NCBI RefSeq assembly: GCF_900100625.1
Contig: NZ_FMTY01000001.1
Coordinates: 186,001 to 250,000 of the forward strand
From: Flavobacterium saliperosum
GTDB taxonomy: Bacteria > Bacteroidota > Bacteroidia > Flavobacteriales > Flavobacteriaceae
DNA length: 64,000 bases
Direction: 5' to 3'
Position 1 is the first letter of the stretch, and each line of letters starts with the position of its first letter. Positions 8,165 to 16,834 of this stretch are shown in pieces. Position numbers and translations under genes: made by a program. The notes under the pieces were generated by a model. It saw only the letters and a list, made by a program, of their open reading frames with translations, was not told the origin of the DNA and did not search any database.

Positions 8165-8751
8165 TAGTAATAGATTTTGTGATTAACCATTTCGATTTTA
8201 TTGGACTCTTTCATCCGGGAAAACACCCTGATAACCGTTTCGACCCGCAATCCGGTGAAATTAGCGATTTCCTGTCGGGTATAAGGCACCAGATGTTTTT
8301 CATCTTTTCCACAGTTTTTCTGGGCATTCAAAAAAGCGATAATCCGGAACTCCGGTTTTTGGTTGATGATGTCTTTGGCGAGTTTTGTTTTAGTGTAAAT
8401 ACGGTTGGCGAGCAAATTCAGGAAATGTTTCTGAATAAAAGGATATTCATCCAAAATCTTTAAAAAATTGTCTTTGGAGAGTTTAACTATTTTACAATCC
8501 CGAAAAGCCACAGCCGTAGCAGGATACTCCTTATCAATCAATAACGCAGGTTCACCAAAACTTTGTCCGCACGTAAAATAAGCCTGGGTAAATTCTTTCC
8601 CTTTGTCATTCGCATTAAACATCCTGACACAACCTTCCAGAATCTGGTAGTAAAATCCCGCTGTAGTATCTTCGTGGAAGATAACTTCATTTTTTTTATA
8701 TTCCTTAGTGACTGCACCCCAAGAATACAATAAATCTAAATCTATCTGCAT
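8164..8751 (-). CDS. Crp/Fnr family transcriptional regulator
   Basis: A 195-residue regulator with an N-terminal cyclic-nucleotide-binding-like beta-roll (about residues 10-120, including the turn FGEPALLIDKEYPATA) and a C-terminal winged helix whose recognition helix lies in TRQEIANFTGLRVETVIRVFSRM (about 158-180). The N-terminal Fe-S cysteines of true FNR are not present, and the cNMP-contacting RxSS-like segment is poorly conserved, so the signal may be NO, haem-bound or another effector as in Dnr-type proteins. Embedded between nos and nor genes and coupled to a membrane protein, it is the prime candidate regulator of the island. Confidence 0.92.
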   Translation of the reverse strand: MQIDLDLLYSWGAVTKEYKKNEVIFHEDTTAGFYYQILEGCVRMFNANDKGKEFTQAYFTCGQSFGEPALLIDKEYPATAVAFRDCKIVKLSKDNFLKILDEYPFIQKHFLNLLANRIYTKTKLAKDIINQKPEFRIIAFLNAQKNCGKDEKHLVPYTRQEIANFTGLRVETVIRVFSRMKESNKIEMVNHKIYY

Positions 8752-8941
8752 AAATAACGAATGATTGACGTGTGATTATTTCCTTTATTATTAACATTCC
8801 TTTCAGAATCAACAAAATAATTCCTTTAAATTTACTAAAAATATTACAAATACCACACAAAAGACACTATTGTCTTCAGGCAACTATTTAAGATTGCCCA
8901 TTAAACAGGTATTCATTGCACCGATTTGGAACAACAACCTG

Positions 8942-10012
8942 TTATCGATACATCGCGATTCGTGTTTTCCGGATTTGACGTTCCGATTTATTGCGAAGGT
9001 ACTGATGATGCAATATCCAACCTGCAACGGCGCCGATTACACTTCCTATAATAATATCAAAAAAACGGGTCGTAATCAAGTCGTTCGGATCGAATTTTAA
9101 CGAATCCCCAACATCCGCCAGAAAAATGGTCAATGGTGTCATAAAAATAATTGCCATCGCATACTGTCGTACGATTAACGTTTCCACAATAAACTGTAAC
9201 ATTACAATGCTGCAGCAAATCCAGAACAGACTCAGTTCAAACCGGAGCAAAACCCAGGTTAGCAAAAGCCCCACAAAAGTTCCTAAAATACGCTGAAACG
9301 TTCTTCGCCAAACCTGTTGCAAGGTAACGCCCTGAATTACCGCCGCACACGAAATGGGCAGCCAATACGGATTATCCAATTTCAGCAATAAACCCGTCAG
9401 TAACGAAAGCGACATGAAAAAACCGATGACAATTGCTTCAAAAATCGTCGCATAATTGCGCTGCACCACGACCACGAACTCCGATTTAAAAAATGTGCCT
9501 TTGGTTATCAGCAAACTGTATACGAAAGCAATCACACAGGCCAGCATGGTTCCCATGGCGATTAACCCCACTTTTACCGGTATTCCCTCAAGATCAAAAG
9601 GCATACAACTGGCTATGGACGCTATCATTATGAAGAAAAAATTTCCCGGTGGTTTTAACTGGTAAAATCGGGATACCCAATGCACAAAAGCGGCAAAAAG
9701 TCCCAATACGATGGAAGACAAATACGGATTAAAACTGAACAGAACACCTATGGTAAACGCAAACACAAATCCGAAAGAACAAGCCAAAATGGTTACCATC
9801 CGTCGGGCCAGCGAACTGGCAGGCAAATACAGAAAAACCAATCCTCCAATACAAGCTGTTATTCCGTATGCCGGTTTATCCAAATAATAGCCAATAAACA
9901 ACGGAGTTCCAACACATAAAGACGCCAAGAAAGGGACATGCCATGTTCGTTCGCTCTTCTTGTATCGGAAAAGCGATAAAATTTCAAATTGTAGTTGTTT
10001 GAGCGTAATCAT
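8942..10012 (-). CDS. FUSC-family membrane protein
   Basis: A 356-residue protein resembling the FUSC / YccS / aromatic-acid-exporter group. It has two blocks of hydrophobic helices (about residues 30-165 and 190-340) separated by a short cytoplasmic segment; the second block holds the typical YWLPISCAAVIQGVTLQQVWRRTFQRILGTFVG signature, which resembles the FUSC_2 repeat. Family members export small aromatic or toxic anions. It starts 21 bases after nadB, so it is probably the last gene of norC-norB-nadA-nadB. A link to quinolinate or other aromatic acids would suit that position but is speculation. Confidence 0.85.
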   Translation of the reverse strand: MITLKQLQFEILSLFRYKKSERTWHVPFLASLCVGTPLFIGYYLDKPAYGITACIGGLVFLYLPASSLARRMVTILACSFGFVFAFTIGVLFSFNPYLSSIVLGLFAAFVHWVSRFYQLKPPGNFFFIMIASIASCMPFDLEGIPVKVGLIAMGTMLACVIAFVYSLLITKGTFFKSEFVVVVQRNYATIFEAIVIGFFMSLSLLTGLLLKLDNPYWLPISCAAVIQGVTLQQVWRRTFQRILGTFVGLLLTWVLLRFELSLFWICCSIVMLQFIVETLIVRQYAMAIIFMTPLTIFLADVGDSLKFDPNDLITTRFFDIIIGSVIGAVAGWILHHQYLRNKSERQIRKTRIAMYR

Positions 10013-10033
10013 GATCCTTCAAAATTACTCTTT

Positions 10034-11569
10034 TTAAAAGACAACACTGTGATTAATTTTCAAAAAACCACCACAATTCTTACTGCGTTGTAATGACTGT
10101 TCCACGATTAATAAGGCAATCTGAATCATGTTTCGCAATTCGCAAAGCGAGGTCGTTATTTGATATTGGTTGTATTTTCCTTCCACTTCTTTTTGCAGTG
10201 CTGTTAATCGGGCTTTTGCCGAAAGTAAATCGGCATCATTACGAACAATTCCCGCATTTTCCCTCATGAGTAACTGAAGTTCTTCTTCCGTTGTTTTTAA
10301 ATAATTAGGCGGTATTTCTCCTTTCTGTATCGGGTGCCATTCTGAAAATTCGTGATTAACCGTTAAAGAAATCAATGAGGTACTTGAAATGTATTTGAAA
10401 ATCCGGTCCGAAAACACCAAGGCTTCCAACAACGAATTCGATGCCAGCCGATTAGCCCCATGCAATCCGGTTCGGGAACATTCCCCACAGGCAAAAAGAT
10501 GTTCGATGGATGTTTTTCCGTTTTTATCCACCACAATCCCTCCGCAGAGATAGTGTTGGGCGGGAACTACAGGAATCCATTCTTTGGCAATGTCAATCCC
10601 AAGATCTTTACAATGACGGTAAATCATTGGAAAATGATGATTAAATTCACTGATATCCAAATGCGTGCAATCCAAATAGACACATTTTTCCTGACGCTCT
10701 TTCAATTCTTTATAAATACTTTGTGAGACAATATCCCGCGAAGCCAATTCGCCTCTTGCATCGTAATCGAACATGAATCGTTGCCCGTTGGCATTACGCA
10801 AAAAAGCACCAAACCCACGAACGGCCTCTGAAATCAGGAACGTTTCTACCGAAGTTTCATCATACAAAGCCGTCGGATGAAACTGAATGAACTCCATGTC
10901 CTTGATTTTAGCATTGGCCCGGTAGGCCATGGCAATACCGTCACCCGTTGCAATTTCCGGATTCGTAGTATGTCCGTACACTTGCCCTATACCGCCGGTC
11001 GCCAAAATCGTATAGCCCGCTTTACAGATTTCGATGGTTCCGTCGTTTTCATTCATCACATAAACGCCGTAGCATCGGTTGTTTTGCAGTATCAGATCGA
11101 GAGCGAAATGGTATTCTAAAATCGTAATGTTTCTGGTTCGGTTAACCTGTTTTAAAATGGTGCGCTCAATTTCAAATCCGGTTTGGTCTTTGTGATGCAC
11201 CACCCTGTTTTCCGAATGGCCGCCTTCTTTTCCCAAATCAAAATCGCCATCGGGATTCTTATCAAATTTGGCACCCCACGAAACCAATTCCTTAAAACGC
11301 TTTGGTCCTTCGGTCACCACCATTTCCACAATATCCGTATCGCAAATCCCATCTCCGGCTAGCAGCGTATCCTGAATGTGTTTGTCGTAGGAATCCTCAA
11401 TCTCATCAATAACCACGGCAACACCGCCTTGAGCGTATTTGGTATTGGATTCCGCCTCTTCCGATTTGGTTATGATCGTAACTTTTCGTTCCGGAAAATG
11501 ATTGGCGATTTTTAAGGCAAAGGTTAACCCCGCCACACCCGAACCAATGATTAAATAATCTGTTCTCAT
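10034..11569 (-). CDS. nadB: L-aspartate oxidase NadB
   Basis: A flavoprotein oxidising L-aspartate to iminoaspartate, the first step of de novo NAD synthesis. The 511 residues begin with the FAD dinucleotide fold IIGSGVAGLTFALK (about 6-19), followed by TKYAQGGVAVV, the HHKDQTGFEIERTIL region, the EFIQFHPTAL segment with the substrate-site residues, and GLHGANRLASNSLLEALVF near the C-terminal flavin contacts. Length is usual. It lies just 2 bases after nadA, which supplies the next enzyme. In anaerobic conditions NadB can use fumarate instead of O2, compatible with a denitrifying operon. Confidence 0.96.
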   Translation of the reverse strand: MRTDYLIIGSGVAGLTFALKIANHFPERKVTIITKSEEAESNTKYAQGGVAVVIDEIEDSYDKHIQDTLLAGDGICDTDIVEMVVTEGPKRFKELVSWGAKFDKNPDGDFDLGKEGGHSENRVVHHKDQTGFEIERTILKQVNRTRNITILEYHFALDLILQNNRCYGVYVMNENDGTIEICKAGYTILATGGIGQVYGHTTNPEIATGDGIAMAYRANAKIKDMEFIQFHPTALYDETSVETFLISEAVRGFGAFLRNANGQRFMFDYDARGELASRDIVSQSIYKELKERQEKCVYLDCTHLDISEFNHHFPMIYRHCKDLGIDIAKEWIPVVPAQHYLCGGIVVDKNGKTSIEHLFACGECSRTGLHGANRLASNSLLEALVFSDRIFKYISSTSLISLTVNHEFSEWHPIQKGEIPPNYLKTTEEELQLLMRENAGIVRNDADLLSAKARLTALQKEVEGKYNQYQITTSLCELRNMIQIALLIVEQSLQRSKNCGGFLKINHSVVF

Positions 11570-11571
11570 AG

Positions 11572-12501
11572 CTATTTTGATAATTCCAACATTCTTTCAA
11601 TTGGGAGTAGTGCTTTTTCGCGGATGGTTTCCGGTACAATGATTTCCGGACTTTCATGTAACAGACAATCGTAGACTTTCTGCAACGTGTTCATTTTCAT
11701 ATAGGCACATTCACTGCACGCACAGGTATTGTCCTCGTTTGATGGTGCCGGAATTAATGTTTTTTCAGGCACTTCCTGTTGCATTTTGTACAATATTCCG
11801 GCTTCGGTGGCAATAATGAATTTCGCTTTACTGCTTTTCTTCACATAATCAATCATTCCGGCTGTCGAACCGATGTAATTCGCGGTTTTTAAAATATGCG
11901 TTTCCGATTCGGGATGCGCTATGATTTCAGCATCCGGATTTTTCTTGTGCAATGCAATCAGCTTGTCTAACGAAAACGCTTCATGCACTACACAAGAGCC
12001 ATCCCACAACAACATTTTACGACCGGTTTTTTCAATAATGTATTTTCCTAAATTTTTATCGGGTGCGAATAGAATCGGTACGTCTTCCGGGATAGATTCT
12101 ACGATTTTCACCGCATTGGATGAGGTGCAAACGATATCGCTCATCGCTTTAATTTCAGCCGAACAATTCACATACGTCACCACCATATGATCGGCATGTT
12201 TTAAAGCAAAAGCTCCGAAAAGATCTGGCGGACACGATTCGGCCAATGAACATCCGGCTTTCAGATCGGGAAGAATCACTTTTTTATTCGGGTTCAGAAT
12301 TTTAGCGGTTTCAGCCATAAAATGTACGCCGGCAAAAAGAATGATATCCGCATCTACTTTGGCCGCTTCCTGGGATAATCCGAGGCTGTCACCCACATAA
12401 TCCGCTATTTCCTGTATGTCGGCTTCCTGATAATAATGCGCCAGAATCACCGCATTTTTCTGTTTCTTTAACTCGAGTATTTTCTCTTTAAGATTTTTCA
12501 T
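11572..12501 (-). CDS. nadA: Quinolinate synthase NadA
   Basis: A [4Fe-4S] enzyme condensing iminoaspartate with dihydroxyacetone phosphate to quinolinate. The 309 residues show the three triose-type repeats and the cluster cysteines in [19 protein letters not shown] and [12 protein letters not shown]. The cluster is oxygen- and NO-sensitive. Its ATG overlaps the norB stop (ATGA), so translation of NadA is directly coupled to NO-reductase translation, an unusual arrangement. Confidence 0.96.
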   Translation of the reverse strand: MKNLKEKILELKKQKNAVILAHYYQEADIQEIADYVGDSLGLSQEAAKVDADIILFAGVHFMAETAKILNPNKKVILPDLKAGCSLAESCPPDLFGAFALKHADHMVVTYVNCSAEIKAMSDIVCTSSNAVKIVESIPEDVPILFAPDKNLGKYIIEKTGRKMLLWDGSCVVHEAFSLDKLIALHKKNPDAEIIAHPESETHILKTANYIGSTAGMIDYVKKSSKAKFIIATEAGILYKMQQEVPEKTLIPAPSNEDNTCACSECAYMKMNTLQKVYDCLLHESPEIIVPETIREKALLPIERMLELSK

Positions 12502-13844
12502 TGGTTCTCATTTTCATTAATCCCTTTCAGGTTGTAGGTTGTTAGTAGTGTTTTAAGTACGGGCAGTGTTATAAAAAGTAATCCGATAAAGATTCCGGTT
12601 CCGAAAAGTAAAAAAGCGATGTAAATCCAATGCGACTGCGATTGCATTTCGGAAAACGGAATGCCTTTGGTAAAATACATCCAATGACTTCGCTTCACTC
12701 CGGCCACGAGCAAACTCAGCCAGAAAAGCAGAAGCGAAACGTTAAAAATCCGGAAGCCTTTTTTGACGGACGAAAGATTAAAATCGGGTTGAATCTGATT
12801 GACGATAAACAATACCGAAGCCAATAAAATCGTCGTGTTGATTCCGATGGTCGTTCCCATCGAATGCGCTACTGTGATATGCGTACCGTGGGTGAAAAAA
12901 TTGATGGCCGGAATGGAAAACAACAGGGCTAAAATCAGGTTCAGAAATACCCAGACATCAGCCATAACCAACAATTTATATGGTAACCAATTTTTTATTT
13001 TTGTTTCCTCCGGAAGGGATTTTCTCCATTCATAAATCATGTAAAATAAGATGATCCATTCGGTCATGCTGATGCCGTATGCGACATAGCGAACCCAAGG
13101 TGCTGTAGGAACAATATAGATATGATGCGCCCATCCGAACATTAAATTCGTTAATCCGAGAAAGTAAAAGAAGAACGATCTACGTTTCCTTCCGATGCTG
13201 TCGTCGCCTTTGATTTTTGCCATCAGATAAATCGCGGTACCGTACACCAGCATGTTCCAGGAACCTACGAAAGAACCGCCCGCCTTCCACTGAATGGCTA
13301 ACGATTTGATAAAATTATTTTTTATATCGGGATGCAGCCACAAGTAAGCCTCGCTTAAATGATAAATCATAAAAAGGATTCCCGTGCCCCACATCCAGTA
13401 ATAAACGGGCCAATTTCTGACTTTACCCACCATCGTTTTGTAATAATTAATACCGAACAACAACCAGCCGAACAATATCGGTAAAATCAGATACGGAGGA
13501 AATTCAAGGTATTCTTTCCCTCCGAAATTACCCGTGTAATAGCTGTAATAAATGGTGAGTCCGATTCCAAGAAAAAGAAAATAATGGATTTTCGACAACC
13601 GATCCGAATACAAACGAGGTGCTTCCGAATTGGACAAATAGTAATAAATGCCGCCGACAGCACAAAGAATAATCCAGGCGATAACACTGGTTACGTGGAA
13701 AGGCCGCAAACTGTTGAAAGGCAAAATCGCTTTAATGAATTCGGGCATAACGTATTGCAATCCGGACAAAATCCCGAAGATCATGCCCAGTAATAACGCC
13801 AGTAAAGCCGTGGCTAAGTATAGTAAGGATATTTTATTTCGCAT
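12498..13844 (-). CDS. norB: Nitric-oxide reductase catalytic subunit NorB (cNor type)
   Basis: An integral membrane haem-copper-superfamily enzyme reducing 2 NO to N2O. About 448 residues with 12 predicted helices. Ligands visible: RPFHVTS (low-spin haem, helix II), [11 protein letters not shown] (His plus Glu of the FeB site, helix VI), [11 protein letters not shown] (two FeB histidines, helix VII) and [20 protein letters not shown] (both haem histidines, helix X). No N-terminal quinol-oxidising extension is present, so it is the cytochrome c-dependent type working with NorC. The ATG at 13844 overlaps norC by 11 bases; upstream in-frame starts would extend deep into norC. Confidence 0.96.
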   Translation of the reverse strand: MRNKISLLYLATALLALLLGMIFGILSGLQYVMPEFIKAILPFNSLRPFHVTSVIAWIILCAVGGIYYYLSNSEAPRLYSDRLSKIHYFLFLGIGLTIYYSYYTGNFGGKEYLEFPPYLILPILFGWLLFGINYYKTMVGKVRNWPVYYWMWGTGILFMIYHLSEAYLWLHPDIKNNFIKSLAIQWKAGGSFVGSWNMLVYGTAIYLMAKIKGDDSIGRKRRSFFFYFLGLTNLMFGWAHHIYIVPTAPWVRYVAYGISMTEWIILFYMIYEWRKSLPEETKIKNWLPYKLLVMADVWVFLNLILALLFSIPAINFFTHGTHITVAHSMGTTIGINTTILLASVLFIVNQIQPDFNLSSVKKGFRIFNVSLLLFWLSLLVAGVKRSHWMYFTKGIPFSEMQSQSHWIYIAFLLFGTGIFIGLLFITLPVLKTLLTTYNLKGINENENQ

Positions 13845-14268
13845 CTTTATACTCGATATCAACCCATCCGTCCGATTGGATGGTCGCATTATAATTAGGA
13901 TAATAACCGGACGCATCCACTTCTTTCAGAAACGTCACAATCGCTTCTTTCTCCGCTTCGGAAAAATGAAACTTGGGCATTGTTTTTATACCGCTGTTCA
14001 AAAAGGCTTTGATATATTCCGGGCCTTTGTTTTCGGCTGAAAAAACATTCGTTAAATCAGGTCCCAGATAACCGCCTAACCCGTACAACTGATGACAGGA
14101 AAAACAATTGTTCCGTTGCCAAAGTTCCTGTCCGTGCAAAGCTTTATCACTTAGCGGCGTTTCATATTGGGCATCGCTATTGGTATAAATCGTAAAATTG
14201 TAAAAGCTAAAAACACTCACCAAAGCAAGCATGCAACCAATATAAATTTTCGTTTTCTTATGTATCAT
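13834..14268 (-). CDS. norC: Nitric-oxide reductase cytochrome c subunit NorC
   Basis: A membrane-anchored c-type cytochrome passing electrons to NorB. The ATG at 14268 gives 144 residues: an N-terminal signal anchor (about residues 8-28), a periplasmic domain with the haem motif CFSCH (about residues 54-58) and the axial Met probably in KTMPKFHFSEAE. The norC-norB order with an 11-base overlap is standard. A TTG 15 bases further upstream is a weaker start. A Crp/Fnr-type palindrome lies 54-65 bases upstream. Confidence 0.95.
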   Translation of the reverse strand: MIHKKTKIYIGCMLALVSVFSFYNFTIYTNSDAQYETPLSDKALHGQELWQRNNCFSCHQLYGLGGYLGPDLTNVFSAENKGPEYIKAFLNSGIKTMPKFHFSEAEKEAIVTFLKEVDASGYYPNYNATIQSDGWVDIEYKDAK

Positions 14269-14321
14269 AGGAGTCAAAAACAATAGAAGACAAAATTATC
14301 CTTAATAAAAACAAAGAAGTA

Positions 14322-14333
14322 TGATTTTTATCA
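14322..14333. promoter_or_regulatory. FNR-like box in the norC / 605-residue-protein intergenic region
   Basis: TGAT-TTTT-ATCA is a perfect palindrome matching the core of the FNR/Dnr consensus TTGAT-N4-ATCAA. It sits almost midway between two divergent starts (norC at 14268, the unknown gene at 14383), so one bound dimer could control both. It shares TATGA-N6-TCA with the site at 6919-6936. Inferred from sequence only. Confidence 0.68.
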
Positions 14334-14382
14334 GTTTTTAATAAAATTAGAAGCGTAATATTTGCGAATTAAATTCAACGCA

Positions 14383-16200
14383 ATGAAAAACAAACTAAGA
14401 ACCAATAGCTTACACACCTTTCACATTCCGGTGATGGGATTGGCGTATACGATTGACAGTCCGATTCGCGTGGCCCAATATGGCATTTCGTCGGTGATTT
14501 CCATTATGGATGATGAACTCATTGAAAAGATGAACGCCTTTTACAGTAAGAAGTTTGATTTGCCCTATCAGGAAATTTCACAGAAAATAAGCGATTACAG
14601 AGCAAAACGAATCACGTCGTACCTAAACACCGTTGATAAAATCGTTACCGAGAAATTCGAGAATTTCAAAACGGAACTTTCGGAAAGCAAAACCGCTTTG
14701 GAAAATTACATCGCCATGCTGCCCAACAAATCGGAAATTAAAAAAGGACTGGAAAACTTCATTCAGGAAGGCTGTGTAATCAAAGAAAACATTAAAACCT
14801 ATCTGGAAAAAAACCTGTATCCCGGCGAAATCGACATCAATATCATGACGAAAGTCGATAAGGACAATTATGACAAAAAGGAACAGCTTCCAGTTGAGTT
14901 CAACGATGCCCATGCGGCTTTGAGAGGATTTGCCAACAGTACTTTGAATTCATCGGTGGTTTTGTCGGCCGGAATGAACCCAAGATTGTACAGCTATTTC
15001 GAAACGTTTCCCGATTTCTTTCCGAACGAAAATGCCGAACTGAAGAAAAAAATCATTCTGAAAGTGAGCGATTTCCGTTCGGCGATGATACAGGGGAATT
15101 TTTTAGCTAAAAAAGGATTATGGGTTTCCGAATACCGTATCGAATCAGGATTAAATTGTGGCGGACACGCTTTTGCAACCGATGGCTTTTTATTAGGTCC
15201 GATTTTGGAAGAATTCAAACAGAAAAAAGAAAACCTGATCGCTTCGGCGCATGAATTAATGTGCAAAGCACTGCTACAGAAAAACCTTCCCGTACCCGAA
15301 ACCCCGTTGGACCTGAAAATCACCGTACAAGGCGGCGTTGGAACAGCAGAAGAACATGAGTTTTTACTGGACTTTTACAAAACGGATTCCGTTGGTTGGG
15401 GTTCACCATTCCTGTTGGTTCCGGAAGCGACATCCTCGGATAATGATACCCGGGAATTGTTGGCAAAAGCCAAAGAAGAAGATCTTTATCTGAGTCACAT
15501 TTCGCCTTTGGGCATTCCGTTTAACACTGTTCGAGGAACAACCAATGAACTACTGAGAGAAAAACGCATTCATGAAAACAAAGCCGGAAGTTCCTGTCCG
15601 AAAAAATACCTGGCACTGAGCAAACAGTACGATGAAAAAGGGCTTTGCACGGCTTCCCGAAAATATCAGGACATAAAACTGTCGGAACTGGAAACTGAAA
15701 AAGAAAATTTGTCGGATTCGGAATTCACCAAAAAACACAATGCCATAACGGAGAAATCCTGTCTTTGTATCGGGTTGGCCAATGCTTCGTTGTTGGAGAA
15801 CAATATTAAAATCAAAGGCGAAGCTCAAGGTGTTGTGGTGTGTCCGGGACCCAATATTGCGTATTTTGACCGACAATATTCCTTATCCGAAATGGTACAG
15901 CACATTTACGGCTACAAATCGGTATTGAACAACGTGGTACGTCCAAACATGTTTGTTAAGGAACTGTCGTTGTATCTGAACTATTTTAAAAAGGAAGTCG
16001 GCGAAGCGTTCGAAAAAGAAAATGCGGCACAACAAAAGAAGCTGACTGCTTTCAAGGAAAACCTGTTATCGGGCATCGAGTATTACAGGAACCTGTTTAC
16101 TGTCGGTAATTATTTTCAGAAAGAGAGAGAAATGATTCAGTACGAACTGCAAAAGTATAAAGCAGAACTCGAAACCATAGAACTCGGAGTATTGGTTTAA
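14383..16200 (+). CDS. Conserved cysteine-rich protein of unknown function beside norC
   Basis: A 605-residue soluble protein with no signal peptide; I do not recognise its family with confidence. The ATG at 14383 is preferred over a TTG at 14362. Residues about 70-150 are charged and helical. The middle has GLNCGGHAF (Cys259), a glycine turn QGGVGTAEEHEFL (about 315-327) and GWGSPFLLVPEATS, reminiscent of flavin-binding TIM-barrel (nitronate monooxygenase / glutamate-synthase-like) proteins. Then come clustered cysteines at about 405, 422, 460, 462 and 487 (SCPKKY, GLCTAS, SCLCIG, VVCPGP), a possible Fe-S site. The C-terminus is a long helix. It is divergent from norC across an FNR-like palindrome, so probably co-regulated with NO reduction. 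A redox enzyme is my inference. Confidence 0.8.
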   Translation: MKNKLRTNSLHTFHIPVMGLAYTIDSPIRVAQYGISSVISIMDDELIEKMNAFYSKKFDLPYQEISQKISDYRAKRITSYLNTVDKIVTEKFENFKTELSESKTALENYIAMLPNKSEIKKGLENFIQEGCVIKENIKTYLEKNLYPGEIDINIMTKVDKDNYDKKEQLPVEFNDAHAALRGFANSTLNSSVVLSAGMNPRLYSYFETFPDFFPNENAELKKKIILKVSDFRSAMIQGNFLAKKGLWVSEYRIESGLNCGGHAFATDGFLLGPILEEFKQKKENLIASAHELMCKALLQKNLPVPETPLDLKITVQGGVGTAEEHEFLLDFYKTDSVGWGSPFLLVPEATSSDNDTRELLAKAKEEDLYLSHISPLGIPFNTVRGTTNELLREKRIHENKAGSSCPKKYLALSKQYDEKGLCTASRKYQDIKLSELETEKENLSDSEFTKKHNAITEKSCLCIGLANASLLENNIKIKGEAQGVVVCPGPNIAYFDRQYSLSEMVQHIYGYKSVLNNVVRPNMFVKELSLYLNYFKKEVGEAFEKENAAQQKKLTAFKENLLSGIEYYRNLFTVGNYFQKEREMIQYELQKYKAELETIELGVLV

Positions 16201-16202
16201 TA

Positions 16203-16233
16203 AAAAAGGCTTGAAAATTCAAGCCTTTTTTTT
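16203..16233. terminator. Bidirectional intrinsic terminator
   Basis: The arms aaaaaaggcttgaa and ttcaagccttttttt form a near-perfect hairpin, with T-runs on both strands. It directly follows the stop of the 605-residue gene and overlaps the end of the convergent Rrf2 gene. Confidence 0.9.
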
Positions 16234-16666
16234 AATATCTCAGGAAAGTACTGCCGGATTTTATTCCCAACGCGAGTTCTTCCAGAGTGGTATCTTCCAA
16301 CATTATGGTCAGTTCCCCACGAATGGATTTGAATTTATCATGCACAGGACAGGGATGGTCTTCGGAACAATCGCTCAATCCCAAACCGCAACCCCTGAAA
16401 ATGGAATCGCCGTCAATGGCTTCGACTATTTCGACCAACTTGATTTCTTTCAATCGGAATTTTTCGATACTGAAGCCGCCACCTACCCCCTTAGCGGAAC
16501 TCACAATGTTGCGATGCACCAGCTTCTGTAGTATTTTGGCAGTAAAAGCGACCGGGGAATCAATTTCCTCCGCAATTTCTTTTTGTCCGACTCTATTATT
16601 TTTCAAGGATTCTGAAGCTATAAAAATAGTAGCCCTGATTCCGTATTCACATGCTTTAGAAAACAT
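16232..16666 (-). CDS. Rrf2-family Fe-S type transcriptional regulator
   Basis: A 144-residue winged-helix regulator of the Rrf2 family (IscR, NsrR, RirA). The N-terminal helix-turn-helix lies around residues 25-50 (QKEIAEEIDSPVAFTAKILQKL). Near residues 90-105 there are three cysteines in FRGCGLGLSDCSEDHPCPVH (spacing C-x6-C-x5-C), the usual Fe-S ligand set. The ATG at 16666 is chosen over a TTG two codons upstream. Beside NO-respiration genes an NsrR-like NO-sensing role is attractive, but the spacing does not decide between NsrR-like and IscR-like proteins. A dyad upstream may be its own operator. Confidence 0.92.
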   Translation of the reverse strand: MFSKACEYGIRATIFIASESLKNNRVGQKEIAEEIDSPVAFTAKILQKLVHRNIVSSAKGVGGGFSIEKFRLKEIKLVEIVEAIDGDSIFRGCGLGLSDCSEDHPCPVHDKFKSIRGELTIMLEDTTLEELALGIKSGSTFLRY

Positions 16667-16718
16667 AGTCAATTAGGTATTGATTAAATGATGTGCTAAT
16701 CACCCTGCAAAATACGAA

Positions 16719-16737
16719 TTTTGATGTTCATTCAAAA
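16719..16737. promoter_or_regulatory. Dyad upstream of the Rrf2 gene
   Basis: TTTTGA-tgttcat-TCAAAA, a perfect 6-base inverted repeat with a 7-base spacer containing a further ATG-TT-CAT dyad. It lies about 55-70 bases upstream of the Rrf2 start, a place expected for autoregulation. A second looser repeat, TGATTA (16681-16686) / TAATCA (16697-16702), lies between. Function inferred. Confidence 0.45.
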
Positions 16738-16834
16738 CCGGTTCACAAAGTAATCACGATATTTTTTTTAAACGATGAAAAAAACGGAATCAATCGTGCG
16801 AAGAATCCAAACAAGCATCGAAACTACCAGTATT

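Noticed and set aside
8752..8941. FNR-like site upstream of the Crp/Fnr gene itself
   Set aside because: TTGACGTGTGAT near 8764 is not palindromic at N6 spacing; no convincing box was found.
8870..9100. 76-codon frame on the + strand before and inside the FUSC gene
   Set aside because: No homology, overlaps the end of the FUSC gene, no promoter or terminator of its own.
13845..13916. Longer NorB start at 13916
   Set aside because: It would overlap norC by 83 bases and adds a non-conserved tail; 13844 fits the family.
14362..14382. TTG start at 14362 for the 605-residue protein
   Set aside because: An ATG lies seven codons downstream (14383); the extra residues look like leader sequence.
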